From positions 35,650,001 to 35,714,000 of the forward strand of contig CM114272.1 of the NCBI GenBank assembly GCA_050084515.1: a DNA stretch of 64,000 nt, read 5' to 3'. Made by a program: the position numbers and the translations under genes. This document shows, one piece after another, positions 36,037 through 47,899 of this stretch. Positions within the stretch are counted from its first letter, which is position 1. Every line of letters starts with the position of its first letter. The stretch comes from Blasia pusilla. Taxonomy: Eukaryota > Marchantiophyta > Marchantiopsida > Blasiales. The notes under the pieces are model-generated. The model ran no database searches and was not told where the DNA came from. It worked only from the letters and a program-made list of their open reading frames with translations.

Positions 36037-37530
36037 ATATGCTTGTTCTTATCCTTGCCAAAGAAATCCATCAATATGTTGGTAGGGATGGCTTTTCGCA
36101 TTAATTCAAACAAGTGTACAACCATTCGGCCAAATTAATTATCAAACTTGTTGGATAGAGACAAAGAGAAAAATCTACCTTTTATGAATTACTATGTCAC
36201 CATAGATTGGAAGTCATTCCCTTAACATAAGACATGTGTTTAAATTTTCTTTCAAAATTTTCAAATATATTATTATCAAAGAATGCCTTTCATTTTGCAA
36301 ATTCCTCTCTTATAGATATTTGACAGTATTAACCAATAGGATTATTCGTCTTCGGAGTCAATAAGATCGCTTGAAATTGATTCAAAGTAGCATTTGAAAA
36401 TTCTAAAAATTGACGTGGATAATTTAAACCCATGTGCATCGCGCAATTTTACACTAGTGTCAATTTAAGTTAATTTTGAACGTTTGAATCAATAGAAGAT
36501 CCTATTTATTGAAATTGGATTTGCAAAATGAAAGGCATTCTCTAAGAATCTGTATAATCTAATTGATCTAAGAATCTACATCATTTAGGAATAATATTAT
36601 AGATTTTGATTGAAAAATTTCATATCTCAATTCATTTAAATTTCATGTGCTTTATTAATCTAGGAAAGAATAATGGAAAAAGCCTCTTTTACTAATTTGA
36701 AGAATAATTCTTGTTCCAACACTCTTTTATTATCATTTTTCATTTTCCCAAAATATGAATTAATTTTCCCTTTAAACTAAACTTTAAAATTATTTCTCTT
36801 ACAATCTTTTTGGTTTTGCATGGATTTTTTTAATTAGTTTTAAATTTAAAAAGTAAAAAAAAAATTTGGAAGATTCTCTTGAGATTTTTTATTTAAGTAT
36901 TTTTAATTAAATTAATTTTATTTATTTATTTATCCTCATCAAATTTCACTTATAATTTTACAAAAAATAAATTAGAATTGAAATTTTGAAAAATAAGAAA
37001 AGAATCTAATTATGAAAAATGTGTGCTCATTCTACTTTTCATCTAAGTATTAGGTAAAAAAATTTAATAAGAGAGGCTTCATGTATTTCATGGATTAATT
37101 TCACATGTAACATTCATTCATAGGTCCTCAAAATGAAGTAACCTCCATAATGGTATGGTTGAATATGTAGATTTTCAAGGCAAACTTTGATTCAAAACCT
37201 GCCTGTAAGTGCCATCCCACTTAACACTCATTCATAAGTCCTCAAAATCAGCTAACCCCCATATTAGTATGGTTGAATAGGTAGATTTTTTGAGGCAAAC
37301 TTTCATTAAAAAACTTCCCAATCAATTCTTTTCAAACTAATGGATGGCAAATATAAGAATTTATGTTATTAATCCAAAGTGCATATGCCACTAAAAGACA
37401 AAATTTTCCACACATGAGGAAATTTACTTTCTTTTACTCATGCATTTGTAAGGAGAACAAGGTAAGGAAGGAAGGAAGGGGCACCTATGGTAAGTAGTAA
37501 AAAACTAAAATGAATTATCCACTATTCCAT
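36037..37530. other. AT-rich spacer
   Basis: Strongly AT-rich, with a weak internal repetition (CATTCATAAGTCCTCAAAAT at about 7120 bases before the end of the Helitron region, i.e. near 37110 and 37228, each followed by GTATGGTTGAAT..GTAGATTTT). No gene seen. Confidence 0.5.
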
Positions 37531-37579
37531 AAGGATACTCTCCGCCCGCCCCATTGGGGGGCGGGCGGAGAGTATCCTT
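37531..37579. repeat. Perfect GC-rich palindrome, 22-bp stem, 5-nt loop
   Basis: Arms 37531-37552 and 37558-37579 are exact reverse complements: AAGGATACTCTCCGCCCGCC plus CC, with loop ATTGG. It is a GC-rich island inside very AT-rich DNA. It could be a rolling-circle hairpin, a small-RNA foldback or an elongating palindrome. Confidence 0.9.
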
Positions 37580-37780
37580 TTCTTTTCCAACTCCCATCTT
37601 TTTTTAAACATAACTCTTGTCATGTCATTCTCTCGAATAGGTTTCCTCTTTTTTCCAAATTTCTATCGGTTTTCCATTTCAACCAAATTTGAATTTTTTA
37701 TTTTTTATTTTTTTCTTTAAATATTTAAATAAATAATTTAATGAAAAAATGATGTATAGGATGGATGCATAAAAATCCTT

Positions 37781-37945
37781 ATTGCTTTGGGAAAAAGATG
37801 CAAAACTCTAAAAGTGTGAAGCAAAAGGAGTGGAGAGCCCCGTAGCTAGGAGACAAGGTGGAATGCAATCGCATTGCTTTGGGAAAAAGATCCAAAACTC
37901 TAAAAGTGTGAAGCAAAAGGAGTGGAGAGCCCCGTAGCTAGGAGA
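37781..37945 (+). repeat. 73-bp direct duplication
   Basis: Units 37781-37853 and 37873-37945 are nearly identical, with one visible mismatch (GATGCAAA versus GATCCAAA), and are separated by 19 bp. Recent local duplication. Confidence 0.9.
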
Positions 37946-37981
37946 TACAAAGCCGCCCCAAAGATGCGTGTGTTTGTATCC

Positions 37982-38007
37982 AGCCGTCCGATGGCGATCG
38001 GACGGCT
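37982..38007. repeat. 11-bp stem inverted repeat
   Basis: AGCCGTCCGAT and ATCGGACGGCT flank GGCG. The region to about 38340 is GC-rich and repeats CTGCCGG/GCCGGCA words. Confidence 0.8.
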
Positions 38008-38588
38008 CACATCACTGCCCTAAATGGGCAGGTAGGGCCGTCTCCTCCGAGGCGATCCTACCGTCCATCGCACTAGAGAATCACGCTCGAGCCGCCGAGA
38101 AGTCACCCAACCCCGATCCATCCACCCGAAATGTCATCCGGCCGAAAACCAGCAGCCCTACCCGGACATCAACACTTCCCGGTTATTTCCTGCCGGCAAC
38201 CAGTTGTATTCCGGCGTCGCACATGTATGCCCGTCAGCTGCCGGTATCCTCCCAGAATCTGCCGGGAACGCTGCCGGTAACCTGCAAGTGTCGTCGGCAG
38301 ATCTAAAAACTTGCCGGCCGGGAGTTACTCCCAGCCCCGGATCTCCCCGATCATCGCTCCCAGGTTGAGCCGTTGAATATTCTCTACTGTGCGTGCGAGC
38401 CTCCGAGGGTGGGGCCCACTGGCAGTTCGTTCCTCTGGGCAGTCCTTGCGGACGTGCATGCGTCGCCGCCCTCCCTGCCAATATGCATGCGCCATCTCTG
38501 CCAGCGAATTCGTGCGTTACGTGGATTCGCGTATGGCGGGAGGAAAAAAACTCGCTCGTCGACTTCTTTCTTCCGATTTGGATGAGAA

Positions 38589-38713
38589 GATGACCGACAG
38601 CTGCACGGCCCCATCCCGGTCCACGGCTCGCTGATGGCGGACCGTTTCAATTCGACGCTACTTCACAAAACTACCGGCGATCTCGGGGACGGGCCGTGCA
38701 GCTGCCGGTCATC
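38589..38713. repeat. 23-bp inverted repeat spaced by 79 bp
   Basis: 38589-38611 and 38691-38713 are reverse complements with one mismatch (GACCGACAGCTGCACGG versus GACCGGCAGCTGCACGG). Confidence 0.8.
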
Positions 38714-38714
38714 C

Positions 38715-40355
38715 TCTGATCCGATTCCCTTACCAAAGTCTATCGGAGATGCTTACTGTGTCAGGTGGGACTCGTGCGAGGGCACAGGAACCTTATTCAA
38801 CCAAAAACAACTCAATAAGTAAATTGATATTTTTTATATTTTCATTTTCTTCTTATTTAATATTAATTAGCATGTCCGTTGTGCACGATAATGATTTTTT
38901 ATTACATTTTTTAATATATTTCTTTTTCAAATCTTTACGTAAGAATTTCATTAAAATTTAGGAAATTATAGTATTTTATTATAATTCAAATGATATCCAA
39001 ATCCCTTGTCCAAATCCAAAATATTGCCACATGGCAAAAGGCTTCACACGAGTCTATTTTTAATTCACTTTTAATACATTTATAAATGATGCAAATTTCA
39101 TTCAAACTCTTCTAACTCTTTCACGTGTGTACTTTTATATTCAGATTTTCAGAGGCCGCATTCACTTCAAGTATTATGATTGGTAAGAAAAAGTTAGCCT
39201 CTTACATTTGAGCCACCATTTTCTCTAACTGGCCGCAGCAACTTCTGGGGTATGTATTGTCCGAAACACTTTGAGGTCAAGGATGTGCCACATGTTACTT
39301 GTAACAACTATACGTATGGTTGTTACACCCAAAAGTAGGTGGTTGTGTAATTATTATGCAATCTAGCGCAAATCTTTCACTCCCAAACCATTACTTTAAC
39401 TCTCAAAAACTTGGCGCGTTCAACCTCAGGTGAGACCAGCAAGCAAGTTTGTATTTCAAAATATAACTATAAAAGCCTATGCATTCTAACAGACACTTGC
39501 TTTGGCTTCTTAGTACTGACTTTTGAGTTTGCATGTATACACACAGAGCACGTCATGTTTTCAAGAGTGTCTATCTACAATACAGAGGTCACATCAACAA
39601 TCGTACGTATGGGCCTATCCTTGAGCAAGTGTGTATGCATTCAAACACATCCACATTCAACTTATTGCATTTCATTGAAAATTTCATTTCTTACATTGAA
39701 ACTTGCATTCTTTGTAGATAAACATAGAAGGAGACTTTCCATCTACAATTCGCTTCCAGTAACTGCTACTACTCCGGGACATGACGACCCGCATTACCGC
39801 TCGAAAATGTACTATTGAAAAAGGAAAGAGCATATGTAGGGTGCAAGCATCACCAACATTCAAGCGCACCCATTGAGATTTTATGGAGGGACCATCTCGG
39901 AGGCTTTCACGAGAAGAAATTTACACGGTTCATGATGAGAAGGGGACATGGATCTAGACCAATAAGACGCATGACCGTCTTTCACCTCCGATTAGGCTTC
40001 CAACGCCAACAAACTGCCTCAAACATGTTGAAGTAGTTGTTAAAACAACAAGGAGATAAGTTGCATCCTTGCATCTTTACAAGAAGCAAAAGCGAGCTTT
40101 CCCTTCGTTGGAGAAGAGACCTATGTTTGAACTACATACGGATATGGCGGATAAGGATCAGGTCAAATGTATACAAGAAGGATTCTCACTCTCTCTAAGA
40201 CTCTCAACATGTAAACAATGTCCATGAAGAGTTATTGCTTGCTACCACATTCAAACGCACATCCTTGTCACACGTGTGTGCCGGATGTGAGTATGCGGAA
40301 GAGACTTAATATGCCTTACTATAATTTGGGTGCTGTAGGTTATCACCCCATCCCA

Positions 40356-40404
<49 letters not shown>

Positions 40405-40829
40405 TTGATTTGCCACTACATGTAACTCATAATCAGCCCCCTCTATGTCTCTCCTCGATTCGTTCTTGCTGTTGCTCACCTAAAACCCCGAACCCTCTCT
40501 CTCTCACTTGCATACGATTCAAGCTCTAGACCTGCCCGTGCAATTGGATGCGCCTCCTCACAAATTTCAGTTTCTTCTCTCCCTCCCGTTTGAACGCTCT
40601 GGTCTCTCTCTCTTTGTTTGCTCGACTCCACTACCCATAGAGAGGAGAGGAGGTGGGGCCAGATGACGCAAAAGGAGAGAGAGAAAACAAGTGAAAGGAG
40701 GGAAATGCCGAGAGGCGGAGGGAGCGAGAAGCGAATATGGGCGTCCGATGGTGCGGAGACGGATGAGATGTGCGCATTCAAGCATGGGGATTGCTGTTGC
40801 GTTGGCGTGGGTGGAGCCACTCGTCACTT
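38715..40829. other. Spacer with a long CT microsatellite
   Basis: AT-rich until about 39400. Open frames at 39411-39818 and 40218-40529 show no motif. A pure (TC)n run occupies about 40359-40402. From about 40530 the DNA becomes purine/pyrimidine-skewed. Probably part of the Helitron-derived block that follows. Confidence 0.4.
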
Positions 40830-40849
40830 TCACTCTCGACCGACATCAC

Positions 40850-41720
40850 TATGGGAACAGTTCTTAGTTCCAATGAAGAGCAACGCATGTATGACCAGGA
40901 AAATATTCTTGGAGAGGCTCGATTCAATGAAGGCCAATGGATTTTTGGGGATATTGTACATCAAGAGCTCCTAAACATTAAAAATTGTGCTTCATCCACT
41001 CCAAAGTTATTCTTCATTGAGGGCCTTGGTGGAACGGGAAAGACATTTTTGTACAATCTTCTTCTTGCCAGTGTACATTCTAAATGAGATATAGCTTTGC
41101 TTGTTGCATCGTCTAGAATTACGGCTTTATTACTGAAGGGTGGCCATACAACTCACTCCCACTTCAAGAATCCTCTAAATCTTGATGAGACCTCCACATG
41201 TAGAATAACTATCAATAGTGAGAAGGCGCCTCTTATTCAAACGGCATCGCTCATCATTTGGGATGAGGCACCTATGGCTCATCATCAAACTTTTGAGGTT
41301 GTGAATCGTACTCTTCAAGATATTATGGGGGTAGTTTCTTCATAGTTCAGGGTTGTATCTTTTGGAGGAAAACTAATCATCTTTGGTGGTGATTTTTGCC
41401 AAGTTCTTCCTTTTTTCCGTCGTGGTCAACGAGCAAAAATTATTCAAGCAACCCTGAAGATATCCTACTTATGGCCTTATGTAAAGGTCTTCAAACTTAC
41501 AACTAATATGAGAGTGCAATTACTCGAAGTTGATACGCAACAGGATCAAATTTCATTTGCTGATTGGTTGTTGAAAGTGGGAGAAGGCCTTGTTCCACAT
41601 CATCATCATTTAGGTGAAGATAGCATTCAATTACCATGCGATATGGTATGTGATACAAACAATAGAAAGTCGCCTCCACATTGTCTTATCTTGAAACTTG
41701 GTTATCAAGAATGAGTTCCA
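40850..41720 (+). pseudogene. Helitron Pif1-type helicase fragment
   Basis: Plus strand, one continuing frame with breaks. It carries the Walker A sequence GLGGTGKTFLYN (about 41025-41060), SLIIWDEAPMAH as Walker B, GGDFCQVLPF (about 41385-41410) and LTTNMRVQLLE, the order seen in Helitron Rep-Hel helicases. In-frame stops after residues SVHSK (about 41085) and at about 41345 break it, and neither the Rep nuclease domain nor the C-terminal helicase motifs are seen. I could not identify Helitron 5' TC or 3' CTRR ends. Confidence 0.8.
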
Positions 41721-43459
41721 AATCTTCCATTAGAATAATGTTCGGAAGTGATGCTTCTCTAAAAAATATATATATGTATTCACGCCTAATGTAGTTTATA
41801 AAGAATTTTTGACATTATAACTTTTATATATATTCATACGATATCACGTTCTCTACATATCTATAGCCCGGTGCATCCCACAAGCACCAAAGTACTAGTA
41901 TCTTTTCTTCCCTTTCCATTTTTCTCGTCAAAATAGCATCCACAAACCAAATCATTCCTTAATTTTAATTAATGAAATCATTAAAATCAAACAAAACCGC
42001 ATTGCAAATTTGTTATTTGATTTTATCTACTTGAGTTTGTTTTACATTGGATACATGTTTGATCAATATTAAAATTTAATGTTTAAGTGACACCTCTAAC
42101 CATACGAGCCTTAGAGAATGCGATTAAAGTCTAGATGTTTCTTTAATGTGGATATTCTCAAGAAAGTGCCGTTTTAGGAAGTTGAGGATGGAAAGTGTGC
42201 AAGCCAAAGATGAGAAGGAGCTTAGAAGAGAGATGGGGAAGTCTTGCACATCCCCCCACGATGTTTCATTATTATTCTCCCAAAGTTCCAGTTAACTATT
42301 TCTATACCAAACAAAACAAATAATTAAATACATATAGATGGTAACATTGTTCTTTGGACTTTGTCCACTCTAAAATAATAGCCATTTGCTCTTGAATATA
42401 TCATTGGGAACTTGAATGAAGCCTATTTGTAGGTCCATAACCTAGACTCTTGGTACTCACTAGGCTTGCCATCCGATAAGAAATCTCCTTTTGACAAAGT
42501 AAGCTCCATTCTTTAACATTTTGTTTATTGGACATGGAAAGATAGAACATTAGCCTTCACATTTAGGAATGAGCTTTGCATTTGGGTTTGCTAAGCTTAA
42601 CAATCATTGTCAAGCTAACTTGCTCAAAGGATAAGGCCTACTAGAGTGTTGCGACCCTCATAACCAAACACGCAACACAAAATATTAGAACTCTATTGGG
42701 CTCACACTAGGATGAAAGCGCGTTGGAGTCTCATGAGCAACATGAGTTTTCAAAGCGAGATGTGAGCCTTGATGGATACCTTGACTCTCGAATGAAGATG
42801 GTTAGGACCTGGAACAAAGTTGCACATAGACAAAGTCTGTGTCCGCGAACATGTCCATGTCTATGCAGGTGTGGGTACCCATTGCCCACCCACCCTGGTA
42901 CATCTAGGCTTGGCCAACCCGCACCCAGTCTACCCACCGGTCGCCTATTTTGTAGCTCCCACTGGTCCACCCTAAGCCCGTGATAGGCCCGCGTAGGACG
43001 TGCCCAAGCCCACCCTCCATGGGCTAGTGCACGCTACACACGGGCGGATTCCTTCCTGCCTCCCTTAATCTAAGCACGCACAGTTCCTGTGTCCTAAGCC
43101 TGCACAGGCCATAGGGATACCATAAAAACCCAAGCAGGGGACCTAGCTTGAAACTTGATTGAGCGTGTGGAGGTTCTCCAAATATAAGATCCTCATTAAG
43201 ACCTTAATGGCTAGCCTTAAGATTTATTGGGATGAATAAGATCGAGAATAAGATGGCGTTCAAAAGCTTGAAAGAAGTCATTTCCAACACACAAAAGATA
43301 TAGAAAAACACACAAGTAAAAGTCTTGCAACTAGTCTAGAATAATTGGAATGAATGATAGTTTGGATTGAATTGATCCCTTCTCTTTATGCAAGGAATTC
43401 CTAGGATTAAGAGAGGGGATCAATTTTTATAGAATTATATGTAGGGATGAGGGTCTCCA
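41721..43459. other. Spacer, AT-rich then CCCACC-rich
   Basis: No gene. Around 42820-42990 a GTCCGCGAACATGTCCATGT segment resembles the start of the repeat at about 62045. The CACTA element begins at its right edge; the host CCA at 43457-43459 is the presumed target-site copy. Confidence 0.4.
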
Positions 43460-43479
43460 CACTAGTACATGTTTTTAAG

Positions 43480-43950
43480 ACCCCCTCTGGATGACTTAAA
43501 AAAATGACTAGATGTTACTCAAACCGAGCCTGTATGACTAAGTAATTACTTAACCAAACTCTACTAATAAAAATTACTCCTACTCCTATAAGTTGTTATT
43601 GAAACCAATGGTAGTCATATCTCAGTCTCTTTTTTGTTATTGAACATAGTCACTAAATATTAATTCACCTAGTCATTCTTTATGACTAGGTTAAGTCATA
43701 AAAAAGGATTGGACGAGTCATAAAGAATGACTTATCTAGTCATAAAGAATGATTGGACGAGTAATAAAGAATGACTAGATGAGTCATTAAGAGTGACTGC
43801 TCAGAGTAATAAAAAATGACTTCATGCGTCACAAAAGAATGACTCAGAGCCATTAAAATGACTTGTCCGTGTCATTTACAATCCTAACAAAATATATCCA
43901 AGTAATAACTATACTAGTCATTATGTATGACATATTGTTGACAAAAATAT
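43480..43950. repeat. Left subterminal repeats of the CACTA element
   Basis: At least ten copies of AATGACT(AG) or its complement AGTCATT occur over about 450 bp, in both orientations. In En/Spm elements such motifs are transposase binding sites; here that is inferred. Confidence 0.7.
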
Positions 43951-44581
43951 GTACATTAAATTGTCATTTTAGTCCATTTTGTATCAATGAATATGAATCA
44001 CTCTTTCCTACCTATGCTCCCTATACCTATCACTACTTCTCTTATATCCATGCAATGGAGATGCCATTATGTATTTGTTGTACAGTCCTAATGCTACCAG
44101 CATCGTGTGAAAACATACAAGCACACTAGTTATGTACCAACCTACCCATGGTGTAGCATCTGATCAGATCAAGTTTTCATAGTAAAAAGTCCTTATCTAT
44201 TGAAAGATAGAGCTAGCAAATGTTTCTTACATCCAATTGTGGCCATAAGTCCAAAGCTACAAAGTGTATCCATACATCCTGAAATGGAGTATTTTCTTAT
44301 GTCAGAAGAATGCCTAGTGAATTATAGTGAATGATGCTCATCAATAGAAGAACACAAAATCTACTTTTGAGTACAAACTCCCCACTCTGAAATTCTCAAA
44401 ATTGAGACATGAAATCCAAGTACATCTCAATTGTCACACTCAAAATTGAGACACAAACATCAAGTTCCTCTACTTCTAAGTACAAAAGTTACAAGTACAT
44501 GGAGATCGCCACACTCAAGAGGGATGTCAAAGGGAAGGTTCACTAAAAAATTCTACACACAAAGCGAAGGTGCCCCTACTT

Positions 44582-47527
44582 CTAAGAAGGCATAACAAGC
44601 TGAGATGGCCATAACACTACACTATCAATGGCATCTCCAACATAAATATGCGGTGGAACGTCAATCATATTTGGAAATGGCAATACATATTTCTTCTTGC
44701 AGGCCTCTCTCAAATAGAATAGAATGCCCATCTGGAATGTCACGTCCATGGAAAGTAGAACAATCATCATGCAAAATGCCATAAACTACAACCACAGAGG
44801 GGTTCTCACGCGACATCAACTGCTGCAACGGAGGTACAACTGATTTCAACACCGGCTTGGTAGCCTCTCAGATCCTCTTCCTAAGTGTCGCTCTTCTCAC
44901 CACCATTGGCTTTTGCAGAAGATCCAAATGATCCAACTCCTTGGGTCCACCACTCCCCAACATCCCTCCAGTCTCCTCATTCTCCTTTGAAAATACCGTG
45001 GCCTCCAAATTGCATCTCCGCGATGTCCTACCATGGAATTTGCCTACAATAGCCGGGGACTCATCTGTGGTCTCTACAATCACAATCAACAAGAAACTTT
45101 AACTACCTTTTCAAAATAGATCATGATTTTCAGCAACTTCAAAATAAAGTGCACAACATCACTCTAAACTCACATACCTGAACTCAAAGGGTCACGTGCA
45201 AACACAATAGCATTAACCTTTTTTGTGCCTCCCTTTTTATTTGGACCAGTTGGTGCAATGCCAACAATTGTATGTAGTCCATTTACTGTATGAGCATCTT
45301 TGGCAACATGTGGAAGAACTGGAGGCGAAGACACAATAGTGACAAGCTCCGGAGAGCGTGCACTCTCCCTTAAAGGTGGTCCGATGATTGGGTGAGGAGA
45401 GGATACACTCAATGGCATAGAGGCAAGTGTTCCACTAGGATTAGGGTCTCGATCACTAACTCCATGAGGAGAGGATAAAACTCTTGGATTTTCCAATCTC
45501 TCCTTAGAATCCCTTAAGTCCTCATGGTCCCTTCTCAAGCTCATGGAAATCAATTCCATCAACTTTGTGAAGTTCTCTTGTTGATTAGCAATAGCAGTCT
45601 ATAAGCTTGCCTCTAGCACGTCCAAACTATTAGAGAATGCATGCATGCGATCAATTATGTAAGTCAGAGACTCAGGAAAAATCTCCTCCATAGACTTTAA
45701 TCGGGCAAAGATCTCTTTCAGCACAAGTGTTCTTGTAGCCTGAAACAGAAGACCTGGATCTCAGTCTATATCAACATGCATGTACTAGAAATACACTAGA
45801 GTCACCTCTACTCCAAACCAACCAGATGCAAATACGTGCTTTGATATTGTACTTGTATCATAACTCCTTTGGTTCTTTGCCTCCTCATGCACCTGCGCCT
45901 TAGTAGGGGTTTTCCCCTTCTCTTTTCTCTACAAGACATGCAACACCAACCAAGTTCAGTCTATCAAACACCAATTGTAAAACTATATGCATGAAGGTAA
46001 TAGAAATTAAAGATGGATCCTTCAATATTATTCATACGAGACGCTCTACAATTGGTGCATTCCCTTTTCTTCCTATAAGGTTTGGATTGGTCACCGTTGC
46101 CTGTGCTTTGGATATCTGCTCACTCTTTGTCTTTGCACTCTCGCTTATGTAGTGCGTAAGTAATCTACCCCATTGGTTGGGGTCTACATGAGGTGGTGGG
46201 GCCACTCTCTGCATGCCACCTATTCTTTCCTTCTGAAGTTGTGGTGATCCAACCAGAGTTGTTCACAACTACTTTGCCAACCTTCACCCCTCGCCTCGCA
46301 CACTGCTCTCAGTCACTAAGTTTGGTGTGTATGTTGTCCCTACGATTGCCCATCGCAAGCCTAGAGTCGTATAGTTTGCTGCACACATGAAACACTCCAC
46401 TCAAGACTACATCCCACTTTGCAAATCTTTATGCCTGCAAAGAGGCTCTGCACATTGATGTCATGTCACTTACTAATTAGTGAAAACAAGAGGAAGAAAT
46501 TGTCCAAATAGGGATGATACTTCTTTATATATACGTGACTTGCTATTACTTGTACCCTTTGTCATTTGCACTCCTTGAGTGGATCCTAGCCCCAACCATT
46601 GGGGCTGTCCATACAACTTTGCAGTGCTATTATCAAGTCCATAAAGGTATTGGCTACTTCCAAACCGATCTTGACTATTTGGCATGGCATGATAGGGTCC
46701 CTCGATATAGTTGGAGAATCCACCTTGCATAGAGTCTACACATAACATATATGTTAGTATAGTATAGACACATCACACAACCTTCCCACCATCATCCTAT
46801 GATATATAATGAAAGAGAAATTGGAGATTGCAAATGGATAGATTCGTACTATTCCACGTTGGACAATATCTACCGTATAACGAACTTGGCTTGGAGTTCC
46901 ATGCATAGGGTCCATCTCTACCACCTTGAGACATACTTTCCTATCCCCGTCCACTATATGATACACCCACTTGCTGTTTGAGAGGAATACAACTGTCAGG
47001 TACACGCTCGGGTGCAACATCCCTTGCCCAAGTACCTTGCCCTCCAACTATCCCTTTATGCCAATGCAATGCAACCCACCAATAAGAGACAATTTCTTTC
47101 AAATGCCACTAACCTTGAAACACAATTGTAGACACACATCTTGTCTAATTGAAACAGAGAAACTACCTACTTCTTCTTTCCCCCAACAGTTGATGGAGAG
47201 GGCTCCTTAGGAGCCGGAAGCTCATCTTAATTGATCCTCTTCACCAAAGTCTGCAACAAACTCTGGATCACAAGCGGGAGACTCTTCACCTCCAGTGTGA
47301 GCATCAATGTCATTAGCAGATTCTGCCACCGGTGGCAATACCTTTCCAAGCAATCGAGAGCTCCTCCTCTTCGAACCAAGATGGAGAGGCTCCCTCTTTG
47401 CAAGTTGTGGGGCACGCATTTGCTTAAAACAAGCCTCCGTGCTGCACATGAGGACAAGTTTTTCAAGAACATGAATTAAGCACAATGCTTTTGATTCATT
47501 CATAAAGGCCCAAAATTGAGTGCTCAA
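44582..47527 (-). pseudogene. TNP1-like / Transposase_24-type gene of the CACTA element, fragmented
   Basis: Open pieces on the minus strand, in order: 47527-47222 (TQFWAFMNES, then a basic KREPLHLGSKRRSSRL), 46214-46032 (VDPNQWGRLLTHYISESAKT .. NLIGRKG, like the Transposase_24 region of plant CACTA second genes), 45562-45170 (charged helix FHSLRRDHEDLRDSKERLEN-like segment, then Ser/Pro linker) and 44852-44582 (VYGILHDD .. VPPHIYVGDAIDSVVLWPSQ, like the C-terminal domain often annotated DUF8039). The pieces could be exons or the remains of one gene; I did not resolve introns. Spacing and order after TNP2 fit the element. Confidence 0.6.
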
Positions 47528-47899
47528 TATGTCAAAGCTTACACTTCAACGCCTCTCTCTTTCAGTTCTTCCGCCAATTCCTTAAAGCATTTGTTCATAT
47601 AAGCAGCGCGGGCCTCCACAAGGTCACACATTTCATTCACATTTTCCATTAAAGACCTTCAAAAACAAACAACCTACATATCCCACGAACCCATGCCCAA
47701 TGACAAAACACACCAAACAAACATTTCTTTAAGAACCCATGGCATTATTAAGTTCCTCTGCAATCTCAATATCTCCTTCCCATCTTTCTACCCTCATCAA
47801 TGGTACATACTGACTATAAAAAATTGTGACAGGTTGAACCGTTCTATTGGGAGCTTCAAAAGCCCCATGGCCATCTAAACTGAACTTCAAAGTATTACT

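Noticed and set aside
37781-37945. Possible CRISPR-like array
   Set aside because: Only two long units, no regular short repeats or spacers; a simple duplication in a plant-like genome.
39411-39818. 135-residue plus-strand open frame
   Set aside because: Repetitive in character, no domain, in transposon-rich spacer.
40359-40402. Ser-Leu repeat protein
   Set aside because: It is just translation of a (TC)n microsatellite.
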